Positions 56,865 to 64,000 of a stretch of DNA of 64,000 nt are shown here, one piece after another. The position numbers and the translations under genes are program-made. Location: assembly GCF_008386695.1 (NCBI RefSeq), contig NZ_VUOC01000004.1, forward strand, positions 1,614,327 through 1,678,326. Reading direction: 5' to 3'. Position 1 is the stretch's first letter, and every line of letters begins with the position of its first letter. This DNA is from Chitinophaga agrisoli (GTDB lineage: Bacteria; Bacteroidota; Bacteroidia; Chitinophagales; Chitinophagaceae). The notes under the pieces were generated by a model that saw only the letters and a program-made list of their open reading frames with translations, searched no databases and was not told where the DNA came from.

Positions 56865-59051
56865 ATGGCCAACGACCAGCACATATTACAAGCGCCGGAA
56901 CAGCTCACATTCATGCATGAATGCCTGCCACAGCTCATGGCCGGAGAGTATACCATCAGCGCTACCGTATCCGTGAACGTAACAGGCGCTCAACCGGGTG
57001 ATTTTGAGACCGCCACCAAAAACGTATGGGTGGGCGCTCCCCGCTTTGCCCTGGAAGAGGCAGCCGTATACGCCATGTACCCGCCTAAAGACCTCACGGG
57101 CCATTTCGAGACCACCCTGCCCCAGATCGTCTTTAACCGGCGTACCCTGCCCTGGGAGCGTACCATAGACGGAGCGCCACATAGTACCACGGCATTCAGG
57201 CTTAATAACCCGGACCGCCACGCCCCCTGGATGGCGCTGCTCCTGCTGAGTGAAGACGAGCTAAAGGATACCATCCGCAGTAAAAAAAGCCTGCAGGATC
57301 CCGGTACAGATGTGTTTATACCAGAAATATCCAAACTGGCGCCCTGGGAAAATATAGCCACTGAATACGATGTAATAGACATTCCCCTCCCCCTTTTTAA
57401 ACAGGTAGCACCGTCTAAAGAGGATCTGCCTTACCTGGCCCATGTACGCAAGGTAGACGTAAACGAAAGCAAAGACCGCGCAGCTATTGGGGATGATGGA
57501 TACTTTGCCACCCTTATAGGCAACCGCCTGCCCGTAAGGGCCGCAGACCCATCCAGCGCCCTCAGGAACACCGTGCTGCTCGTATCACTGGAAGGTTATC
57601 AGAATTATTTCAACACTAATCAATACATAGAGAACAAAGGCAAAAACAAAGTACGCCTGGTAGTGCTGCAATCATGGAGTTTTACCATAGCCGCCGGCAA
57701 AAACTTCCGGGAGCTTTGCGAAGGACTGCATGTAAGCCCCTTTAAAATGAACTACCCGGCTAAGACCGATGATACGCTGAAACAATCTTACAACTACGGG
57801 TATACACTGCTGCCGCACATCACCCGTAACGGCGCGCAAACCTATTCCTGGTACCGGGGTCCTTTTAACCCCAACTTTCTGCCGGCCGATCCCAAAACCA
57901 GGATATTCAAAACAGCAGACGCCGCCCTCCGTTTTGATCATCAGACAGGGCTAATGGATATCTCCTACGCCGCTGCATGGCAATTGGGCCGCCTGCTGGC
58001 ATTGAAAGACAAAACATTCAGCACCGCGCTGTATCAATGGAAGCTACAAGGCAAACGGAAAGTGGTGAACACCGCGGGCCAGCAACAGATCAGCAACCTG
58101 TTCCCACAACAGCTATCAGCTGCTGCTACACCAATGGAAGAAAAGATGAAAACTTTTCTCGCCAGCCATTACAACATGGAAAAATCGTTTGATGCAACGC
58201 CTGTCCCTTTTACCAATGATCCCGCAGCTATTCAGCAACAGCTCGATAATATAGCCGGCAGTGAAAACGCCGCGCCGGAAATACCGCAAACCATCACAGA
58301 CTGGCTGGGCAAGCTGTTCCTGCTGGAAGGTGTGCCCGTTAACTACCTCATCCCGCATGAAGATTATCTCATCAGCCGCGAAGGGGACACTGTTGCCAAA
58401 GAAGCCGTAGGTACTTTTTATATAGACTATGAGTGGATAGAAGCCCTGCTGGGCGGAGCGCTCAGCATCGTAGCATCAGATGATTCCGTCGCTTTACTCA
58501 ATATGCTCAAAGATGGCCGCTTCCTTCCCGCTAATATCATCGTCAACAAAAAGAACGCGCCCTTTATCCCCTCTGGGGAAGGCCAGGCCGTACCACTACC
58601 GGCCACCATCACGGGCCACATCACCGGTTACTTTATACGCTCGCAACTGATAGCAGGCTGGAAAGGCATTAAGATCTTTGCCAAAGACGATACGGGCGCC
58701 TGGATGGAGCACCCGCTGAAAATAGAGCGCCTGGCAGACGATATACAGCTCTGCGTATTTGCTGGCAAAGTACAGCAGCTGCAGTTTATACAACCACCGG
58801 AAGGCATACACTTTGCCGTAGACGCCAATGGCAACGCCTACCAGAAAACACTACGGGACACGGCAGGCAACATAGGCCAGACCACCGTTCCCCTGCCCTG
58901 CAGCAACGGCGTATTTGACCTGAAAACAATCGCAACGGCCATTGCAGAAAAAGGAACACCGGCGCTTACATCCGCTGATCTTGCCTTTCAGCTGCTCGAA
59001 AGTCCCATTATATACACGCTGAACATTTTTGATAACTGGCATCATGAGTGA
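56865..59051 (+). CDS. Large unknown protein A of the right-end cluster
   Basis: The 728-residue protein starts 6 bp after the DUF6603-like gene. It begins MANDQHILQAPEQLTFMHEC and shows no signal peptide, no transmembrane segment and no known domain. The sequence alternates beta-rich parts (LMAGEYTISATVSVNVTGAQ, FAKDDTGAWMEHPLKIERL) and helical parts (LSAAATPMEEKMKTFLASHY). A segment GLMDISYAAAWQLGRLLALK and a Leu-rich linker precede a C-terminal fold with WIEALLGGALSIVASDDSV. The last 8 bases overlap the next gene, so translation is coupled. Confidence 0.7.
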   Translation: MANDQHILQAPEQLTFMHECLPQLMAGEYTISATVSVNVTGAQPGDFETATKNVWVGAPRFALEEAAVYAMYPPKDLTGHFETTLPQIVFNRRTLPWERTIDGAPHSTTAFRLNNPDRHAPWMALLLLSEDELKDTIRSKKSLQDPGTDVFIPEISKLAPWENIATEYDVIDIPLPLFKQVAPSKEDLPYLAHVRKVDVNESKDRAAIGDDGYFATLIGNRLPVRAADPSSALRNTVLLVSLEGYQNYFNTNQYIENKGKNKVRLVVLQSWSFTIAAGKNFRELCEGLHVSPFKMNYPAKTDDTLKQSYNYGYTLLPHITRNGAQTYSWYRGPFNPNFLPADPKTRIFKTADAALRFDHQTGLMDISYAAAWQLGRLLALKDKTFSTALYQWKLQGKRKVVNTAGQQQISNLFPQQLSAAATPMEEKMKTFLASHYNMEKSFDATPVPFTNDPAAIQQQLDNIAGSENAAPEIPQTITDWLGKLFLLEGVPVNYLIPHEDYLISREGDTVAKEAVGTFYIDYEWIEALLGGALSIVASDDSVALLNMLKDGRFLPANIIVNKKNAPFIPSGEGQAVPLPATITGHITGYFIRSQLIAGWKGIKIFAKDDTGAWMEHPLKIERLADDIQLCVFAGKVQQLQFIQPPEGIHFAVDANGNAYQKTLRDTAGNIGQTTVPLPCSNGVFDLKTIATAIAEKGTPALTSADLAFQLLESPIIYTLNIFDNWHHE

Positions 59052-62000
59052 GCAAATATTAGTACCCATAAAAATAGAAGCGCTGGTGGTAGATGAAACT
59101 ACCGCTAAAGATCCTGGCTACAACTGGAAAAGCTTTTATATAGATTATGAAGCGCTGGCCTCCCGCCAGGGCACACGCCTGGAACCAGCCGATCTTAAAG
59201 AGTTGCAGCAGGGCGGCTTTTGCGAAAAAGGCATTCACCTGCACTGGGCCCTGCCGGCAGCGCTTACCAATGGTATACACAAAGATGGTAAAGCCCTGTT
59301 CCCCGCCGTGCCTAACAGGTGGCTGGTGATCAGGACACACCTGCTGAACGGCCAGCCGGTCCTCAAAAAATGGCTGCTGGAAAGTGATCACATCAGCGAT
59401 CTGCAATCTGATAAAAGCACCTGGGCCGTACAAAACCCGGACGGTAGCTTCTCCACCTCCCATAACATAGGCAAAACCACCCTGCTGGATGACTGGGCAC
59501 AGGAGCAACCCCGTAGCAATACGCCCCTCACCGCCATAGGCCCCGGTAACGCCAGCTTTGCGGCTATTTACCAGTACTGCCGCAACGTATTTGGCTTTTG
59601 GGATGATCTGGCCGGTGTAGAGAATACCGCCACCACATTCTCTTACCTGGTAACAGGCTGGTACTCAGATCTCGCCATTGAGCCCCTGCAAAATGCTGAC
59701 GACCTCCTCAAAAAAAACATAAAAAGCAAATGGCAGATAGACGGTGTCCAGAATCCTAAGAATTTTCCCACCGCTATTCTCTGCCATGGTTTTATACACA
59801 GCGTTAACTGGGATCCGGCACAGCAGTATGTACTGCCCGCAAAAGGCGCACAAGTCAATACCGGCGTAGGCCTCACATCCCTCGAAGCCAAAGCCGCACA
59901 GCTTTCCAGGCAAACCGGCGCGGCAGAAAAATTACTTAACGGTTATTTCTACGATGTGCTGAAAGATAATGTGGATGCTACAGAAATGCACACCCATGTA
60001 GATAACCATACCTACACCGCCTATGACGGCGGCGCGCTTTGGGAGATCAAACAGATCGAACAAAAAGATAAAGAGCATACGCTGCCGGGCTTTCCGGATG
60101 CAGCCGCCAATCCCGGCCTTTCCGCGGCTTTCAAACAGATCAATACAGCACAACAAGCCGCAGACCGCAGCCGGCAAAATAAAAGATCACTCCTGTTGGA
60201 GTTCCGCGCACTGACGGATAAGATCATCATGGCCAGTGAAACGCCGGACCTACTTGCAACGCTTACGGCCAAACGCGATCGGCTCAGGAATGATATAGAC
60301 GCCACCACCAGGGCTATAACGGAGCAAGAGGCGGCCGTCACCACACAGCAGACCCTCATCAACCAGATGCCCGCTTTCCGCGATAAAACGGATTTTGAGC
60401 TGGTACAGAAAAAAATGCCGCGCTACTGGCAGCCAAACGATCCTGCCGTGCTGTTCTCCGGCCCCGGTATAACCGCCTCATCAAAATATAAGGATCCCGG
60501 CAATGGCCCTCAGCTGCCCTGCCGCACCGCACCCGCCATCATCGCAGGGCTTATATTGAACGATAGCCCTACCGGCACAAATACCACCATCACCACAGGC
60601 GATATCCCGCTTGCGCTCAAAGCGCTGGGCTCACTTGCAAACAACATAACACTCATCAGCCAGTTATACCAGGAAGCCATTCTCTTCGATCCCTCCTGGA
60701 CGACCATATGGGCGCAGCAATATTACAAGGACCAACCCGGCAACACCGCCAATATACAGGCGCTGGCTGCCTGGTTGCGGAATATGCTGCAATTGTCTGC
60801 CACCGCGCCAACAGATAAATTCAAAGGCGTAAGGCTCCTTGATTACATTACCATAGAACCGGCAACCTGGGACCACGATAGCCTTACCCAACTGCTTGCC
60901 ACCCGCGGCATCCAGCGCTGGCATCATCCCTGGACGCCCATCTACCTGGTATGGTACGCAAAATTCATCCCCACCTACACCAACAGTAACGGGCAATGGT
61001 CTTACAACCCGGAGAACTGGTTATGGCAGGATAAGCGGTACCATTACAAAGGCCCCGCCCCGGATGCCACAAACGCCATAGAATACGCCGGTAAAGTGCT
61101 GCTTACAGATATGGTCACCAGCTTCTTACAGCAAAGGCTACCGGAAGGCATAAGCCCGGGCCAGCATGTGTCACAGGCCATTGGCTCCTTTTCAGACGGC
61201 CTGCTCATGCGCCGCCACAGCATACAGCTCCCGCTGCTCCAGGATCCCGATAACAATAATGGCGCGCTGTTACCAGATAATAGCCTGAACGATTACACCA
61301 CCCGGGAAGCCTATTTCTTCCCGGACGTATCTGCAACATCCGGCAACACGCCCAATTTCTTCCCCCTCCGGGCAGGCCACCTGCAGTTTACCCGGCTTTG
61401 GATCACAGACGCCTTTGGACAGGTAAAAAAGGTCATCGACCCGGATAATAATGGTGAGCCGGTGGGCAAAGGCTATCTGCACATTGCAGAAACCCTGAAC
61501 CAGTTAAACAATGGTTTCCAGCTAACACTTGCCCCGCGCGTGATACAGCCCGCCCGCCTCTCATTCAGATGGTGCAGCGCCCAACCCGGCCCGCTGGAAG
61601 AAAGCAGCAACGATCCGCTTACAAACCCGGTCTGCGGCTGGCTCCTGCCGGATTTCCTGGACCAGTCGCTCGAAATATATGAGACCAGCGGCGTTAAATG
61701 CGGCGCGCTAAAACTCACCTCCCTGGAAGACAGGTTACAGCTGCAATGGAACAACCCGCCCGGCACTGCCAATACGTTAACGCCGGAACAGGCCATCCAT
61801 AACAGCTACCTGCTGGGCTTTGTAAATGGCCTGCTCACTGCCCTGGACAGCGCAGGCCAGCCAGATGGTGGTAATGCCCTGCACGCACTATTTGATCTCT
61901 GCAACCGTACCGCCCTTTTCCTCTCCACTTCCCCGGGACAACAAGCCCCCGGCCTGGCAGGCCTTATGGGACAGCCCGTAGCCCTGGTAAGGGCATCGCT

Positions 62001-62604
62001 GAAACTGGAGTTACAGGGATTACCCGCCCAACCACAGAACAATGAGCATACTATCACGGAAGCCACTAAAACACAGCCACCCGGCCTGGCCAATACCGCT
62101 TTTCCCATAGCCCTGGGCGATAGCCGTAACAACAAAGATGGGCTGATAGGCTATTTTAAAGACAACGGCTTTGAGCAGATGCACGTTCCTTTTGGCATGC
62201 AAAAACCTGCCAGCGATTATTTCACCCTGGAGGACATCACGCTTACATTCAATACCACGGAACAGGAAGCCATCACCATCCTCATGGATCCCAGGGGCGG
62301 CGTACAGGCGCATGCAGGCGTCCTCCCCGTTAAGTTCATAGACCTGCCGGCCATCCATACCACGGGCCTGCACCATATGGAGCTGGATATGCTGATAGCC
62401 CCCTTCCTGGGCGCGCCAACAGCGCCTTTTGTACCGCTTGGCGCAGAGCCAAACCGGCAATGGGTACTGAAACAACAAACAACAACTGGCGATTGGCTGC
62501 AAACCAACATAGACAATCAAACACAATTACAAACCGGCGCGCTCAACACCCAGGTGATACAGGAAGCGTATCTATCACTACTACCGCCGTCAGATAATCA
62601 ATAA
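59044..62604 (+). CDS. Giant unknown protein B of the right-end cluster
   Basis: From ATG 59044 (MSEQILVPIKIEALVVDETT) the protein has 1186 residues; the frame opens at 59029. The start ATGAGTGA overlaps the end of the upstream gene by 8 bases. It has no signal peptide. A central helical stretch of about 80 residues (AAFKQINTAQQAADRSRQNK, LTAKRDRLRNDIDATTRAI) reads as a coiled coil and divides two beta-rich, Trp-rich halves (YIDYEALASRQGTRLEPADL, WQPNDPAVLFSGPG, YLVWYAKFIPTY). I recognise no family. The architecture suggests a structural protein. Confidence 0.7.
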   Translation: MSEQILVPIKIEALVVDETTAKDPGYNWKSFYIDYEALASRQGTRLEPADLKELQQGGFCEKGIHLHWALPAALTNGIHKDGKALFPAVPNRWLVIRTHLLNGQPVLKKWLLESDHISDLQSDKSTWAVQNPDGSFSTSHNIGKTTLLDDWAQEQPRSNTPLTAIGPGNASFAAIYQYCRNVFGFWDDLAGVENTATTFSYLVTGWYSDLAIEPLQNADDLLKKNIKSKWQIDGVQNPKNFPTAILCHGFIHSVNWDPAQQYVLPAKGAQVNTGVGLTSLEAKAAQLSRQTGAAEKLLNGYFYDVLKDNVDATEMHTHVDNHTYTAYDGGALWEIKQIEQKDKEHTLPGFPDAAANPGLSAAFKQINTAQQAADRSRQNKRSLLLEFRALTDKIIMASETPDLLATLTAKRDRLRNDIDATTRAITEQEAAVTTQQTLINQMPAFRDKTDFELVQKKMPRYWQPNDPAVLFSGPGITASSKYKDPGNGPQLPCRTAPAIIAGLILNDSPTGTNTTITTGDIPLALKALGSLANNITLISQLYQEAILFDPSWTTIWAQQYYKDQPGNTANIQALAAWLRNMLQLSATAPTDKFKGVRLLDYITIEPATWDHDSLTQLLATRGIQRWHHPWTPIYLVWYAKFIPTYTNSNGQWSYNPENWLWQDKRYHYKGPAPDATNAIEYAGKVLLTDMVTSFLQQRLPEGISPGQHVSQAIGSFSDGLLMRRHSIQLPLLQDPDNNNGALLPDNSLNDYTTREAYFFPDVSATSGNTPNFFPLRAGHLQFTRLWITDAFGQVKKVIDPDNNGEPVGKGYLHIAETLNQLNNGFQLTLAPRVIQPARLSFRWCSAQPGPLEESSNDPLTNPVCGWLLPDFLDQSLEIYETSGVKCGALKLTSLEDRLQLQWNNPPGTANTLTPEQAIHNSYLLGFVNGLLTALDSAGQPDGGNALHALFDLCNRTALFLSTSPGQQAPGLAGLMGQPVALVRASLKLELQGLPAQPQNNEHTITEATKTQPPGLANTAFPIALGDSRNNKDGLIGYFKDNGFEQMHVPFGMQKPASDYFTLEDITLTFNTTEQEAITILMDPRGGVQAHAGVLPVKFIDLPAIHTTGLHHMELDMLIAPFLGAPTAPFVPLGAEPNRQWVLKQQTTTGDWLQTNIDNQTQLQTGALNTQVIQEAYLSLLPPSDNQ

Positions 62605-62614
62605 TATCTCTGCT

Positions 62615-64000
62615 ATGGACAAATACAGCTTAAAAGCAATAGACAATACAATATCAGATACCAATGCGGATGTGAGCTTTGCCATTGTTTGTAGTAACCC
62701 TGACAGTACCACCCAGATAAAATACCTTGAGGTGGATCTGCAAAGCCTGGCCAATATTGTGGACTGGGACCGTATACGGCCCGTTATCACCAGCCCGGCC
62801 GCCAACTGTATAGTAAACCCTACCGGTTCACCCAAAGGCACGATCCGCTTTACTTTCATAGCACAAACCAATTTTAAGGCCTGCAAAAACTGGATCCAGT
62901 TTAAGATCGCCAGTGTGCAGAAGATCCAGGGTCAGCAGTTGCCGCCCTCAGCGCCTATCCTGTTTAAGCTAAAGAATGTAAGCGATAAGCCCATCGGCAA
63001 TTACCCGGACGATTACGCCTTCAGCACCATACTGGTAGCCGCTAAAAAGCCCATTATCAGGAGCTGCAGGATCAACCCTTCCATTACCCGGGAAAGCACA
63101 GATATCACCATTACCTACGAAACACTCAATGCCAGTATCTGTGAACTAAAAGATAAGTCCGGCCAGATCGTGAATACGCAAACCGTGGCGGATAAAACAA
63201 AACCTTTCCGTTTCTCCGGTAAAATACACCTGGGCAGCGTAGGCACATTCCCCGCACCGCCATTTTACCTGCATGCCAGGGACGGCGCCATGGAAGCCCA
63301 GGATAACACCGTTGCCGATATTAAAGTACCAGCTAGCCCTGACTGGATCGTGATGGATAACTTTAGCCGCTCGGTACCGGTAAATGACGATAAATACATA
63401 ACGGAGCAAAGTACCGTGCTCGATCTCGTACAAAACGAGGCCGATGACATGATCTGGGCCATTATGCAGAAAAAGGCAGACCTCCCCTCCGCCACAACCG
63501 GCTTGCCCTGTATCTGGAAATCGCCGGATGGCCTTAACTGGATGCTGCACACCTATAGCGCCCTGGATAGCAAAGACAACGTGATCAGCCCCGTGGAATT
63601 AACTATCCCGCTGGAGCTGGTACACTGCCCCTGCGTACATTTTGGAGCAGAAGAGCTGTTTTTTGTAGGCGGCAGCAAAGTAGACATTAACCTGTGCAGG
63701 AACACCATTACAGCCGTTAATCTGAACACAGGCGGCATCAGGCATATTAGCGCGCCAGATGCCATGAAACCACGCGCTATGCACGCCTGCATCATATATC
63801 CTGATCCACAGGGCAACAACAATATCTGGGTCATTGGCGGCGCAGACAAAAACGGCAACGGCCTGAACGATGTATGGCGCTTTGATGGCATCAACTGGAC
63901 AGCCGTACCCACCGGCCATACAGACTTTCCCAAACGCTGCCAGTTTGCCGCCACCGTACAAACAGACATCAAAGGCGCACAAAGCATCTGGATAGGCGGC
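62615..64000 (+). CDS. Kelch-like repeat protein (3' end outside window)
   Basis: The frame opens with ATG 62615, 10 bp behind protein B, and is still open at the window end (462 residues seen). The first 130 residues are a beta-rich domain (MDKYSLKAIDNTISDTNADV). From about residue 330 short repeats appear: ELFFVGGSKVDINL, then MHACIIYPDPQGNNNIWVIG and GADKNGNGLNDVWRFDGINW, then SIWIGG. The WVIGG...NDVWRFDG...W pattern is Kelch-like and predicts a beta-propeller. It completes the operon in this window; further genes probably follow. Confidence 0.75.
   Translation, partial: MDKYSLKAIDNTISDTNADVSFAIVCSNPDSTTQIKYLEVDLQSLANIVDWDRIRPVITSPAANCIVNPTGSPKGTIRFTFIAQTNFKACKNWIQFKIASVQKIQGQQLPPSAPILFKLKNVSDKPIGNYPDDYAFSTILVAAKKPIIRSCRINPSITRESTDITITYETLNASICELKDKSGQIVNTQTVADKTKPFRFSGKIHLGSVGTFPAPPFYLHARDGAMEAQDNTVADIKVPASPDWIVMDNFSRSVPVNDDKYITEQSTVLDLVQNEADDMIWAIMQKKADLPSATTGLPCIWKSPDGLNWMLHTYSALDSKDNVISPVELTIPLELVHCPCVHFGAEELFFVGGSKVDINLCRNTITAVNLNTGGIRHISAPDAMKPRAMHACIIYPDPQGNNNIWVIGGADKNGNGLNDVWRFDGINWTAVPTGHTDFPKRCQFAATVQTDIKGAQSIWIGG

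Noticed and set aside
50977-64000. Prophage
   Set aside because: Only the tail-collar domain recalls a phage. No capsid, portal, terminase, lysis or integrase gene is seen, and the collar protein has a Sec signal.

Overview
The window is a chromosomal segment of a member of the Bacteroidota, most likely a Chitinophaga-like soil bacterium (inference). The reasons are two SusC/SusD outer-membrane nutrient-uptake pairs, an ECF sigma/FecR anti-sigma cascade, LytTR two-component genes, almost no Shine-Dalgarno sequences, and repeated promoters of the Bacteroidota type (a TTG/TTTG element, then TAnnTTTG about 17-21 bp downstream). Most of the DNA is fairly GC-rich. The stretch at about 23.7-26.3 kb is clearly more AT-rich and looks acquired.

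Layout. 1-7 kb: an NmrA-like gene cut by the window edge, a divergent Crp/Fnr regulator with FNR-type boxes, an F420-type reductase, a lipoprotein, a LytTR/histidine-kinase pair with a membrane protein, and an AraC regulator with an SDR. 7-9.2 kb: a berberine-bridge-like oxidoreductase, a small protein, and a compact minus-strand unit made of promoter, 23-codon leader peptide, attenuator, tRNA-Trp(CCA), tRNA-Ser(GCU) and terminator. 9.2-11.6 kb: an alpha/beta hydrolase, a metallophosphoesterase and a hypothetical gene. 11.7-23.5 kb: a minus-strand glycan-utilisation locus reading sigma factor, FecR, SusC with STN domain, SusD, Tat-signal putative hydrolase, GH92 mannosidase, PHP phosphoesterase. 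23.7-26.3 kb: an ImmA/IrrE-HTH gene with large palindromic operators, a partner gene and a DUF4844-like gene. 26.3-30.4 kb: SDR plus AraC, zinc alcohol dehydrogenase, DHCW cupin plus lipoprotein. 30.5-40.6 kb: a second glycan locus (SusD, SusC, LacI regulator, GH2 beta-galactosidase-like enzyme) tied together by LacI-type operators. 40.8-49.2 kb: a GAF/sigma-54 activator, NAD(P)-binding protein, YCII protein, SdhC-like cytochrome b, NDH-2, and an ECF sigma/YCII/AhpD-like group. 49.3-50.5 kb: a bestrophin-like channel and a small acidic protein. 51-64 kb: a plus-strand cluster of large, poorly known proteins (lipocalin-like, secreted tail-collar protein, DUF6603-like, two giant unknowns, a Kelch-like protein) running off the window.

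The strongest unusual signal is the tRNA unit at 8.8-9.2 kb. The leader peptide is rich in AGU serine codons followed by one UGG tryptophan codon, and the two genes behind the terminator encode exactly the tRNAs that read AGU and UGG. Mutually exclusive terminator and antiterminator hairpins are visible, with the spacing expected for classical attenuation. This suggests tRNA genes whose transcription responds to their own charged products. The second candidate for new biology is the tail-collar/DUF6603/Kelch operon at the right end.
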